Shown: positions 44,577-52,972 of the stretch, one piece after another
Position numbering within the stretch: position 1 is the first letter of the stretch
Layout: each line of letters starts with the position of its first letter
The notes under the pieces: generated by a model
The model's input: only the letters and a program-made list of their open reading frames with translations
The model's database searches: none
Told to the model about the DNA's origin: nothing
DNA from: DAIQNV01 sp036788215
GTDB lineage: Bacteria > Planctomycetota > Phycisphaerae > Phycisphaerales > UBA1924
Assembly (NCBI GenBank): GCA_036788215.1
Contig: DAIQNV010000014.1
Span: 1-54,833, forward strand
Direction: 5' to 3'
Length of the DNA: 54,833 bases
Made by a program: the position numbers and the translations under genes

Positions 44577-45905
44577 CTAGCGAACCGTCGCGAGGGTGTG
44601 GGCGATGGTGCCCGCGACGATCGTCGTGATGGCTCGGCCCGTGAGGGTGCGACCCATGAAGGGCGTGTTGGTGCTCTTGCCGGCGAGGGTGTCGGGGGTG
44701 ACCTGCCACTGGGCATCGGGGTCGATGAGGGTGAGGTCGGCGGGGCCTCCCTCGGTGAGCGTGCCCAGGCGCGGGTGGTGGGGGGTCTCGCGGTCGAGAT
44801 TGCAAAGTCGGGCGGGCTCGATGGTGAGCAGGGCGATGAGCCTGGGCCAGTCGATGAGGCCGGTGTGGACGAGGGCCTCGGCGTAGAGGGGGAGGGCGGT
44901 TTCGAGGCCGATGATGCCGAAGGGGGCGTCGGCGAAGGGGGCGTTCTTTTCGTCCGAGGTGTGGGGGGCGTGGTCGGTCGCGAGGACGGTGATGACGCCC
45001 TCGGCGATGGCGTTGCGCAGGGCTTCGACGTCGCTTTGCTCTCGGAGCGGCGGGTTCATCTTGGCACTGGTGGTGGGTGTGTGGCGGTCGGGGCCGGCGC
45101 AGGCTTCGTGGGTGAGGTGGAGGTGGTGGGGGCTGGCTTCGCCGGTGACCTTGGCGCCGCGCTGCTGCCAGCGGCGCAGGATCTCGACGGTGCCGGCGGA
45201 GGAGATGTGCTGGACGTGGTAGCGCGCGCCGGTGATCATCGCGAGGCGGCAGTCGCGCTCGACGATGATCTCTTCGGCTTCGCGGGGCCAGCCGGTGAGG
45301 CCCAGGCGGAGGGAGACCGTTCCGGCGTGCATCGCGGAGCCCCCGGTCAGCGTGGGCTCCTGGGCGTGCTGCATGAAGGTGAGGCCGGCGTGGGCGGCTT
45401 CGGTGAGGACCGCCTTCATCATTGAAGCGGAGGCGATGACATCGCCATCGTCGGAGACGCCCACGGCGCCGCGCTGGGCGCCGAGCTGGATCTCGGTGAG
45501 GGCCTCGCCTTTGCGCCCCTGGGTGGCGGCCATGACCGGGAAGACGCGGCAGGACGCGGTCTCGCCCGCCCGGTGGCGGATCCAGTCCAGCATCTCGGGG
45601 GTGTCGAGGGCGGGGCTGGTGTTGGGCATGCAGCAGACGGTCGTGAAGCCACCGGCGACCGCGGCCCGGGAGCCTGTGGCGATGGTCTCCTTGTGCTCCT
45701 GGCCCGGCTCCCTGAGGTGGACATGGGGGTCGATGAGGCCCGGGGCCAAGATGAGCCCGGTCGCGTCGATGACCTCGTCGCCCGGGCCCGGCGTGAGCCC
45801 GGGGGCGATCCGGGCGATGCGGTCGCCCTGGGTCAGGAGGTCGAGCGTGGCGTCGGTGCCGGAGGCGGGGTCGATGAGCCGGGCGTTCTGGATGAGCAGG
45901 GGCAT
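44577..45905 (-). CDS. pyrC: Dihydroorotase (class I type)
   Basis: 442 residues from the ATG at 45905. The metal motif HVHLREPGQEHKET, CCMPNTSPALDTPE, the segment VSDDGD, HHLHLTHEAC, NPPLRE, and TDHAPHTSDEKNAPFADAPFGIIGLETALPL are all present and in the order expected. It closes carbamoyl-aspartate to dihydroorotate in pyrimidine synthesis. In many bacteria this type is encoded next to pyrB; here it stands alone between GAPDH and a tRNA gene. No ribosome site is evident. Confidence 0.95.
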   Translation of the reverse strand: MPLLIQNARLIDPASGTDATLDLLTQGDRIARIAPGLTPGPGDEVIDATGLILAPGLIDPHVHLREPGQEHKETIATGSRAAVAGGFTTVCCMPNTSPALDTPEMLDWIRHRAGETASCRVFPVMAATQGRKGEALTEIQLGAQRGAVGVSDDGDVIASASMMKAVLTEAAHAGLTFMQHAQEPTLTGGSAMHAGTVSLRLGLTGWPREAEEIIVERDCRLAMITGARYHVQHISSAGTVEILRRWQQRGAKVTGEASPHHLHLTHEACAGPDRHTPTTSAKMNPPLREQSDVEALRNAIAEGVITVLATDHAPHTSDEKNAPFADAPFGIIGLETALPLYAEALVHTGLIDWPRLIALLTIEPARLCNLDRETPHHPRLGTLTEGGPADLTLIDPDAQWQVTPDTLAGKSTNTPFMGRTLTGRAITTIVAGTIAHTLATVR

Positions 45906-46079
45906 GCGGGGAAGGTAGCGGGGGAGGGGATCGGGGATCGGGGATCGGCCATCAGGGGGAGGAGGGGGCGGGGAGGGGCGGTGGCAATGGGATTGTGGGG
46001 ACCGGTGGGCGGCGGGGGGTTGGGGGCGTATTCTTTGGGCCCGGGGCGGACCGAAGGGTCCGGTGCCTGGGAACCTGTC

Positions 46080-46154
46080 CGGGGTGTAGCGCAGCTTGGT
46101 TAGCGCGCTTGACTGGGGGTCAAGAGGTCGGGAGTTCGAATCTCCCCACCCCGA
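46080..46154 (+). tRNA. tRNA-Pro (anticodon GGG)
   Basis: The acceptor stem CGGGGTG (46080-46086) pairs with CACCCCG (46147-46153). The anticodon stem CTTGA pairs with TCAAG, and the loop CTGGGGG gives anticodon GGG; the T loop is TTCGAAT with a perfect GGGAG/CTCCC stem. No CCA is encoded. It is the second proline tRNA in the window, after the TGG one at 12. A TATTCT at about 46030 is a possible -10 box. Confidence 0.95.
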
Positions 46155-46535
46155 TTGGATGGGCGACGCCCTCGACTGTTGGTCGGGGGCGTTGTCGTTT
46201 TTGAGGGTGCGGGGAGTGGGGCGACCCTGATCTTCGCGGGGCGAAGATCAGGCGTCCGGGGTCGTCGTGAGGTGCGACAGTGGGTGTGGATTGGCTGTTG
46301 GTTGCGCGGGGAGGCTTGGAGGTGGGGGAGGCGCTGCGCTTGGGGAGCCCCTCTCCTGTCGCTGCGCGACATCCTCTCCCCGGGGGGGCGAGGGAGGGGA
46401 TGGGTGATCTCAGATCTCAGATCTTGGGGCTCGGGCTTCGGGGCCGGGGGGCGTGGGGGCTCGATCACTTGGGGATGGTGGGGATAGGCTGGGCTTCGGT
46501 GCGTCTCGCTGTGGCTGGGTTTCGAATGGAGAGCG
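46155..46535. other. Intergenic region with composite repeat copy C
   Basis: 381 bases between the tRNA and the prepilin gene. Apart from the repeat copy (listed separately) it has a G-rich stretch and presumably the promoter of the prepilin gene; no box is clear. No gene was recognised. Confidence 0.75.
46227..46423 (+). repeat. Composite dispersed repeat, copy C
   Basis: It holds a perfect hairpin CTGATCTTCGC/GCGAAGATCAG (46227-46237 and 46241-46251), then GCGCGGGGAGGCTTGGAGGT (from 46304) and AGCCCCTCTCCTGTCGCTGC (from 46346, to about 46381). Unlike copies A and B, the AGATCTCAGATC motif stands at the right end (46406-46423). Confidence 0.78.
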
Positions 46536-47231
46536 ATGCGTCGGGGCCTTGGATTCACGCTGATTGAGCTCCTGGTGGTGATCGCGGTGATTGCGCTGCT
46601 GATCGGGCTGTTGCTGCCCGGGCTGGCGGCGGCGCGGCGGTCGGCGGTGAATGTGAAGTGCCAGGCGAACCTGCGGAGCGTGCACCAGCTGGTGACGCTG
46701 TACGCGAACGACTTCGATGACTTCATGCCCCTTGGCTATCGCGGGGGGCGGGTGCAGTGGAACACGATGGTGTATTCGGGGGCCGGGGCGGGGACGATGG
46801 TCCTCTTCGGGCGGCTGTACGCGCACGGGCTGCTGGAGACGGGTGAGGCGCTGTATTGCCCGGCGGAGTCGGCTCCGGACCAGGCGTTTGATACTGCGGA
46901 GAATCCCTGGCCTCCCGGGACGCCCGGGGTGAATGTGCAGGGGGGGTACGCGTCGGCACCGTTCGTGGATTGGGGGTTCAGCGGGTTGATCGCGGAGATG
47001 CCCCGGCTGAGCGGGCTCCTGCCCGGGGAGGCGCTCCTCGGGGATGGGGTGGGGCTGCCCGAGCGCCTGGATTCGAGGCACCGCTCGGGGGTGCACGTGC
47101 TGTACGCGGACTCGGGGGTGCAGTGGGTGGATCGAGAACGGTTCGATGAGCCCCTGTCGCGGTGCGAGGGGCTGAGCCCGGCGAACAACCCGGATCAGTT
47201 CCTGGTTTGGGACGCGCTGAGTCGGCGGTAG
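46536..47231 (+). CDS. Prepilin-like protein with N-terminal methylation motif
   Basis: 231 residues from the ATG at 46536, preceded by GGAGAG. The N-terminus MRRGLGFTLIELLVVIAVIALLIG is a type IV prepilin/pseudopilin signal cut after glycine 6, followed by the long hydrophobic helix and LAAARRSAVNVKCQANLRSVHQLVTLYANDFDDFMP. This is the planctomycete prepilin style with a small, variable beta-rich domain; HVLYADSGVQWVDRE near the end is the shared tail motif. Planctomycetes carry dozens of such genes, and their structures are not known. It stands alone before the deiminase gene. Confidence 0.9.
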   Translation: MRRGLGFTLIELLVVIAVIALLIGLLLPGLAAARRSAVNVKCQANLRSVHQLVTLYANDFDDFMPLGYRGGRVQWNTMVYSGAGAGTMVLFGRLYAHGLLETGEALYCPAESAPDQAFDTAENPWPPGTPGVNVQGGYASAPFVDWGFSGLIAEMPRLSGLLPGEALLGDGVGLPERLDSRHRSGVHVLYADSGVQWVDRERFDEPLSRCEGLSPANNPDQFLVWDALSRR

Positions 47232-47266
47232 ACTGCGACCGGCCGTGGGGAATGGAAGGGCCCGTG

Positions 47267-48889
47267 ATGCTTCGAGTGCTGTCGGTCTTGGCTTTGGGTC
47301 TGGTCGCGGGGCCGGGGTTTGCGGGGGATGGGGTCGCGGGGGTGGGGGGAGACCGGTACCCGGAGGGCTCGGCGACGCCCCGGGGGCTGACGGAGGCGGA
47401 GCGGGCGGTCATCGCGGGGGCGCCGCTGGTGGCTCTCGAGTCGGCGGGGGCTCCGGCGGGGGTGGTGCGGGCGGTCGCGGAGTATGAGCCCATGGAGGGG
47501 ATCCTCGTCGCGTACGAGGGGCCTTCGGCGTGGCTGGCGATCCTGCGGGAGATGGGGCGGCACATTACGACAACGGGGGACGCGAACCTGTACGTGGTGT
47601 GCGACACCGCGAGCGAGGCGGCGACGGCGCGGGCGGCGTTCATCGCGGCGGGGGCGGACGGGTCGCGGGTGTTCACGACGGTGCGGCGGACGGACACGAT
47701 CTGGATCCGCGACTACGGGCCCCGGTACATCTACGAGAACGGGATCCGGGCGATCGTGGATCACACGTACAACCGGCCCCGGCCTTTCGACAATCTGTTC
47801 TCGTCGTTCTGGGGGCCAGAGCGCGGGGAGGCGGTGTACACGATCCCGCTGGTGCACGGGGGCGGGAACTATCACCTCGATGCGCTGGGCGGCGGGGCGG
47901 CGACGCGGCTGATCGTGAACGAGAACCCGGGGCTGACTTCGGGCGCGATCGTGGATCTGTGGCGGGAGTTCCAGGGGGTGGAGACGGCGCTGTTCAACCC
48001 CTTGCCGGCATCGGTGGACGCGACGCAGCACATTGATATGTGGATGCAGATCGTGTCGGACGATGCGATCGTGATCTCGGACTGGCCATTGGAGCCGGGG
48101 TCTTCGTGGGACGCGACCTGCGACGCGGCGGCGGCGAGTTTCGCAGCCGCGGGGTGGACGGTGACGCGGACGCCGGCGGTTCGGCAGGGGGGGACGCACT
48201 ACACCTTCACGAACGTGGTGATGTGCAACGACCTGGTGCTGATCCCCGAGTACGACAACATCCCGGCGGTGTATTCGCAGCAGGCGCTGGCAGCGTGGCG
48301 GGGCGCGGTGCCCGACAAGACGGTGGTGCAGGTCGACTGCGACGGGATCGTGGGAGCCTCCGGTGTGATGCACTGCATCGTGATGCATGTGCCGGCGAGC
48401 TCGGGCGGGAGGGACCCGGTGGCGTGGCTGACGGGGCCGAACGGGGGTTCGTTCGTCGCGGGGGAGACGGTGAACCTGGAGTGGCGGACGGACGACGACG
48501 AGGGGGTGGTGGAGGTGGACCTCTTCTTCAGCGCCGGGCGGGGGCAGGCGTTCGAGGTGATCGCGGAGGGGATCGCGGATACGGGGTCGTTCGCGTGGAC
48601 GGTGCCGGACGTGGCGACGGAGGGAGGGACGCTGCGGATCGTGGCGCGGGACGCGGACGGTCGGACGGGCGTCGATGACTCGGACGGGCCGATCGCGATC
48701 ACGCGGGCCGGGTGTTCGGTGGCGGACTTTGCGGCGCCGTTCGGGTCGCTGACCTTCGCCGATGTGTCGGGGTTCCTGGCGGCATTCAGCGCGGGGGACC
48801 AGGCGGCTGACCTGGCGGCTCCGGCGGGGGCGTTCACCTTTGCGGATGTATCGACGTTCCTGGCGGCGTTCGCGGCGGGCTGCCCGTAG
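47267..48889 (+). CDS. Secreted agmatine/peptidylarginine deiminase-like protein with GC-type dockerin tail
   Basis: 540 residues from the ATG at 47267 (GGAAGG upstream). Residues 1-19 are a signal peptide. The deiminase fold of the PAD_porph/AguA family shows in EYEPMEGILVAYEG, TIWIRDYGPRYI, HGGGNYHLD (histidine 197), TQHIDMWMQIVSDDAIVI and the nucleophile cysteine in GVMHCIVMHVP (about 370). It would hydrolyse guanidino groups of agmatine or of peptide arginine. After a beta domain (about 390-480) comes a tail of two repeats, CSVADFAAPFGSLTFADVSGF and ADLAAPAGAFTFADVSTF, ending GCP. The tail is the same as that of the next protein and points to attachment outside the cell. Confidence 0.88.
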   Translation: MLRVLSVLALGLVAGPGFAGDGVAGVGGDRYPEGSATPRGLTEAERAVIAGAPLVALESAGAPAGVVRAVAEYEPMEGILVAYEGPSAWLAILREMGRHITTTGDANLYVVCDTASEAATARAAFIAAGADGSRVFTTVRRTDTIWIRDYGPRYIYENGIRAIVDHTYNRPRPFDNLFSSFWGPERGEAVYTIPLVHGGGNYHLDALGGGAATRLIVNENPGLTSGAIVDLWREFQGVETALFNPLPASVDATQHIDMWMQIVSDDAIVISDWPLEPGSSWDATCDAAAASFAAAGWTVTRTPAVRQGGTHYTFTNVVMCNDLVLIPEYDNIPAVYSQQALAAWRGAVPDKTVVQVDCDGIVGASGVMHCIVMHVPASSGGRDPVAWLTGPNGGSFVAGETVNLEWRTDDDEGVVEVDLFFSAGRGQAFEVIAEGIADTGSFAWTVPDVATEGGTLRIVARDADGRTGVDDSDGPIAITRAGCSVADFAAPFGSLTFADVSGFLAAFSAGDQAADLAAPAGAFTFADVSTFLAAFAAGCP

Positions 48890-49105
48890 GGCGGGCTGTT
48901 CGGTGCGTGGGTGGTAGGTGGGGCGGTTTTTCTTCCCGATTCGGGCGGTTTGCTGTACCTTCGGGCACGGGGTCTGCGAACTGGATACCCGGGGAAGTGT
49001 GACGGTGCGGGTCCATTCGGAGCTGCGCCCGGGTCCTGAACTGGTTATTGCTTGCGTCGCGTCGCCGGCGGTTCGATCGCTGGCGGGGATGCTGAGGAGG
49101 TCTCG

Positions 49106-51595
49106 ATGAAGATGGGTGCACGCGGGAAGTTTGGTCGGTCCGGGGTTCTGGCGCTCGGGGTGGTGGCGGCGTGCGGCCTGGCGGCCGCGGCTTCGGCGGC
49201 CCAGGGGGCGGATCGGGTGGTGGTGCCGGCGTCGGCGGTGCGGGCGACCCTGGAACAGCTCGCGGTGCAGCCGGGCGATGCGGAGGCGTTCGCGCGGGTG
49301 GGCGAGGTGGAGCGGAAGTGGGTGAGCCAGCCGGGGGTGGCGGAGTTGACGGGGACGGTGCAGGTGCGCCCGGTCGGGGCGACGATGCGGGGCGAGCGTC
49401 TGCGGGGTACCGCGTCGCGGAAGGCGAACCTCACCGCGGCGCAGGCGCGTGCGGAGCGGCGGGTGTCGCCCCTGGTGGTCGATCGCGCGGACGACGTGGG
49501 GACGCTCCTGGTGCGTGTGCCGGACGGGCTGGACGAGAACCAGTTCGCGGCGATGCTGATGGCGACGGGCGACTACGAGTGGGTGGAGCCGAACCGTCAT
49601 GTGTTCGTTGGGTCGACGGTGCCGAACGATCCGGCGTTCGGGTCGGCGTGGCAGCACAATCGCTTGCAGTCGACGCTGGCGTGGGACATCACGGTGGGCT
49701 CGCCGGACATCGTGGTGGCGATCGTGGACTCGGGCATCGACACGAACCACCCGGATCTCGAGGGGAACATCGTGCGCGGGTTCGACGCGATGCTGGACCT
49801 CGCGTCGGACGAGGGGGGGAGCATCGAGGACTTCCACGGGCACGGAACCTTCGTGGCGGGGTGTGCCGCGGCGAAGGGGAACAACGGGCGCGGGGCGGTC
49901 GGTGTGGGTTGGAACTTCAAGATCATGCCGATCAAGGTGACCGACTCGGGCGGGGCTGACCTGTTCGACCTGCAGCAGGGGGCGCGCTGGGCGGCTGAGA
50001 ACGGGGCGCACGTGGTGAACGTGTCGTTCTCGGGCGTGGCGGATTTCGGGTGGCAGTTGACCGGTCAGTTCGTGAAGCGGAACGGCGCCGTGCTGTTCCA
50101 CTCCGCGGGGAACGACAACCGGGAACTGCCGAACGGGGAGTTCCCGGATGTCGTCGTGGTGGCGTCGACAACCTCGTCCGACACCAAGTCGGGGTTCAGC
50201 AACTTCGGCGGGCTCGTGAGCCTGACGGCGCCGGGGTCGAGCGTGTACTCGTCTCGCGTGGGCGGCGGGTTCGGGACGGGCTCGGGGACGAGCTTCAGCT
50301 CGCCGATCGCCGCGGGCGTCGGCGCGATGATCTTCGCGGCGAACCCGGCGCTCGGGCCGGACGATGTGCAGGAGGTGCTGTTCCTCTCCGTCGATGACCT
50401 GGGCGCACCGGGCGAGGACAACATCTTCGGCCACGGGCGCGTCAACACCTTCAACGCGGTGACGATGGCGCAGGGATTCCTGCCCCGGGTGAACCTCCCG
50501 ATCGAGGAGTCGTTCGAGACGGCTCTCGACGCGGGGCTGTGGCCGGTGGCGGCGGGCGTGAGCGTGGGTGTTCCCCCCGTTGCGGCGCCGGAGGGCGTCA
50601 GCGCGGGGGTGTTCGAGGGCGCGGCGACCCTCGAGAGCGCGGTGCTGCGTCCGAAGTTCAAGGCGAACGATGAACCGGTGATCCGGCTGGACCTGCTGGA
50701 ACGGGGTGTCGACTCCGGCGAGGCGCTGGTCGTCGAATACAAGGACGCCTCGGGCCAGTGGGTCGTTGCTTTCGAGGTGGGGTCGAACGGGCGTGCGCGG
50801 GAGACCTGGACGGAGTACGCGATGGCGTATCCCGAGGGCGCGGACTACTCGGGCGTGGTGTGGCGGGTCCGTTCGACCGGCTCGGACGCAACCGACACCT
50901 GGTTCGTCGATGATCTCGCGGCGCGGGACTGGGACGGGCTGGAGGCGCCCTTCGTCGAGGACTTCAGCGTGCCGGTCGGGATGAACCCCCGATTCGCCTC
51001 GGTGGGGTCGGCGGTGAGTTCGGACGGCGCGAGCAACCCGCCCTCGGGCAACGCGGTCCTGGCGATCACGACGGACGAGCCGGTCGAGACGGTGGGCTTC
51101 GCGGCCAACTCGATCGACTTCCTGATCGGTTCGCCGAAGGTCCGGTTCGGTTGGCAGACGCTGGGCGTGCCGGCGGGGGAGACGCTTCGCCTCGAAACCT
51201 CTTCAAACGGAGGACCCTGGGCCCTCCTCGGCGCGGTGACCTCGACAGGGGATTCGCCCTCGTTCGAGGTCGCTGAGTTCGGTCTGCCCGCCTTCTCGCG
51301 GGTCAGCAACCTGAGGCTGCGCCTCGTGGCACCCGGCGGGGGCGCGGGGGAGAGCTGGTTCGTCGATGAGTTCTTCGTGGGCCTCGAGTACCCCGGATTC
51401 CTCGACGCGCCGGCGGGGTGCAGCCCCGCCGACCTCGCGGCGCCCTTCGGAGCCCTGACCTTCGCGGATATCTCGGCGTTCCTGGGCGCCTTCACCGCGA
51501 GCGACCCCGCGGCGGACCTCGCGGCGCCGTTCGGATCGTTCACCTTCGCGGACATCTCGGCGTTCCTCGGGGCGTTCAGCGCCGGCTGCCCGTGA
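49106..51595 (+). CDS. Secreted subtilisin-like (S8) protease with GC-type dockerin tail
   Basis: 829 residues from the ATG at 49106, with GAGGAGG five bases upstream. A signal peptide (1-33) and a propeptide with repeated charged segments precede the S8 domain. Its triad is visible: aspartate 208 in VVAIVDSGIDTNHPDLEG, histidine 246 in FHGHGTFVAGCAAAKGNN and serine 396 in GSGTSFSSPIAAG. Two beta-sandwich domains follow. The last 60 residues repeat CSPADLAAPFGALTFADISAF and ADLAAPFGSFTFADISAF and end GCP. It is exported, self-processed and probably fixed to the cell surface through the tail. It lies 216 bases after the deiminase gene. Confidence 0.94.
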   Translation: MKMGARGKFGRSGVLALGVVAACGLAAAASAAQGADRVVVPASAVRATLEQLAVQPGDAEAFARVGEVERKWVSQPGVAELTGTVQVRPVGATMRGERLRGTASRKANLTAAQARAERRVSPLVVDRADDVGTLLVRVPDGLDENQFAAMLMATGDYEWVEPNRHVFVGSTVPNDPAFGSAWQHNRLQSTLAWDITVGSPDIVVAIVDSGIDTNHPDLEGNIVRGFDAMLDLASDEGGSIEDFHGHGTFVAGCAAAKGNNGRGAVGVGWNFKIMPIKVTDSGGADLFDLQQGARWAAENGAHVVNVSFSGVADFGWQLTGQFVKRNGAVLFHSAGNDNRELPNGEFPDVVVVASTTSSDTKSGFSNFGGLVSLTAPGSSVYSSRVGGGFGTGSGTSFSSPIAAGVGAMIFAANPALGPDDVQEVLFLSVDDLGAPGEDNIFGHGRVNTFNAVTMAQGFLPRVNLPIEESFETALDAGLWPVAAGVSVGVPPVAAPEGVSAGVFEGAATLESAVLRPKFKANDEPVIRLDLLERGVDSGEALVVEYKDASGQWVVAFEVGSNGRARETWTEYAMAYPEGADYSGVVWRVRSTGSDATDTWFVDDLAARDWDGLEAPFVEDFSVPVGMNPRFASVGSAVSSDGASNPPSGNAVLAITTDEPVETVGFAANSIDFLIGSPKVRFGWQTLGVPAGETLRLETSSNGGPWALLGAVTSTGDSPSFEVAEFGLPAFSRVSNLRLRLVAPGGGAGESWFVDEFFVGLEYPGFLDAPAGCSPADLAAPFGALTFADISAFLGAFTASDPAADLAAPFGSFTFADISAFLGAFSAGCP

Positions 51596-51630
51596 AGCCC
51601 TGTCGCTGATGGCTGAGTGATGTCGGCAGA

Positions 51631-51668
51631 GCGATCGCGCGGGGCCCTTCGGGGCCCCGTGTCGCTTT
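51631..51668 (+). terminator. Terminator of the subtilase gene
   Basis: A GC-rich stem GCGGGGCCC/GGGCCCCGT around TTCG, extended by GCGA/TCGC, is followed by TTTT. It lies 35 bases after the subtilase stop and just before the 3' end of the convergent GH43 gene. Confidence 0.85.
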
Positions 51669-51671
51669 TGC

Positions 51672-52841
51672 TCAGAGTTCGGCGGGCGACCATTCCTCGC
51701 GGAAGCGGAGGACCGGGGTGTCGTTCTCGAACTCGATGGGGAGCCAGATGTAGCGGGCGTCGATGGGGTTCTTCGGCGTCCAGCGGTCGGCCATGAAGAT
51801 GTAGGCGTCGGGCTTGCCCTGCACCGGCAGGACGAAGGTGCTCTGGCTCCGGAAGGTCAGGTGGGCGTCCTTGCCGACGCAGGGGTTGCCGGTGACGGTC
51901 CAGGGGCCCCAGATGGAGTCGGCGAAGGCGTGCTCCGCGGCGTTGGGGTCCCACCCGGTGCAGCCCGAGGTGATGAGGTGGTAGCGCCCCTTACGCTTGA
52001 AGAGGGCGGGGGCCTCGCGGTGCCCGCCCCGGAAGACGCGGGCGTACTTGCCGGTGTGGCGGGTGAAGGTCTCGTCGAGCTCGGCGATGTGCAGGGTGTA
52101 GTTCTCCTCCGAGGCGAAGATGTGGTAGGCGGTGCCGTCGTCGTCGAGGAAGAGGGTCATGTCGCGGGCCATCTGGCCCCCGTAGAAGTCGCGCACGAAG
52201 AACTCGTCGGCCCGCTCGGGCTTGGAGGTGGCGCCGGTCGTGCGGTCCTTCTCGACGACACGGCGCCGGAGGTCGTCGGGCGTGTCGATCGGGAATCGGG
52301 CGGGATTGGGGCGGACGCTGCCCAGGTACTCGAAGGGGCCCAGGGGGCTGTCGGCGACGGCGCACGCGGTCCGGGCGGCGTTGTAGCGGTGGCCCTTGAG
52401 CTCCAGGTGGAACCACATGACGAACTTGCCGGTGGACTGGTTGTAGAGGACCTTGGGGCGTTCCATGACGCTGCCCGGGACGATCTCGGAGCCGGGGTCG
52501 TCGGAGACGGGCAGGGCGACGCCCGCGTTGGTCCAGTTCACGAGATCCGTCGAGGTGTAGACGCGGATGCCGACCCGCGCGTGGCTGGTGTCGGCGGACT
52601 TGTGCTCGCCATACCAGTAGTAGAGGCCCTCGTGGAAGAGCATGCCCCCGCCATGGGCGTTGATGTGGACGCCCTCCGTGTCGGGCCAGATCGCACCGGG
52701 GTGGATCGTTTGGGAGCCGCGGGTCCCGGGGTCGGCGGCGCTGGCCCGGTCGGCGGCTGTGGCCAGGTTGGCGGCTGTGGCCGGGCCGGCGGCGGGGCCG
52801 GAGAGCGCGAGGAGGGTGAGGGTGAGAAATGCTCGGGTCAT
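51672..52841 (-). CDS. Secreted GH43-type glycoside hydrolase
   Basis: 389 residues from the ATG at 52841, preceded by GGAGGA. The signal peptide is alanine-rich with a small repeat (ATAANLATAADRASAAD). The five-bladed propeller pattern of family 43 shows in INAHGGGMLFHEGLYYWYGEHK, VRVYTSTDLVNWTNAG style segments, MERPKVLYNQSTGKFVMWFHL, RDMTLFLDDDGTAYHIFASEE, and HREAPALFKRKGRYHLITSGCTGWDPN with the probable general acid region. Family 43 enzymes cut xylan, arabinan or galactan side chains. It is divergent from a GH29 gene with 131 bases between the starts, suggesting joint regulation for a fucose- or arabinose-containing polysaccharide. Confidence 0.88.
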   Translation of the reverse strand: MTRAFLTLTLLALSGPAAGPATAANLATAADRASAADPGTRGSQTIHPGAIWPDTEGVHINAHGGGMLFHEGLYYWYGEHKSADTSHARVGIRVYTSTDLVNWTNAGVALPVSDDPGSEIVPGSVMERPKVLYNQSTGKFVMWFHLELKGHRYNAARTACAVADSPLGPFEYLGSVRPNPARFPIDTPDDLRRRVVEKDRTTGATSKPERADEFFVRDFYGGQMARDMTLFLDDDGTAYHIFASEENYTLHIAELDETFTRHTGKYARVFRGGHREAPALFKRKGRYHLITSGCTGWDPNAAEHAFADSIWGPWTVTGNPCVGKDAHLTFRSQSTFVLPVQGKPDAYIFMADRWTPKNPIDARYIWLPIEFENDTPVLRFREEWSPAEL

Positions 52842-52972
52842 GACGCGTCCTCCGGGTGTGGCGTGGTCGGGTTTCTCGTGGTAGTTTACCGCATAACCTA
52901 GATCGGAGGCGCGGGCCCGGGTCGGCCCTGCCCGGCACACGCGAAGCGCAACATGAGCGGAAGGCGAGACGG

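Noticed and set aside
46410..47697. Minus-strand open frames opposite the prepilin and deiminase genes
   Set aside because: They are proline- and arginine-rich antisense shadows of genes with clear family motifs on the plus strand.
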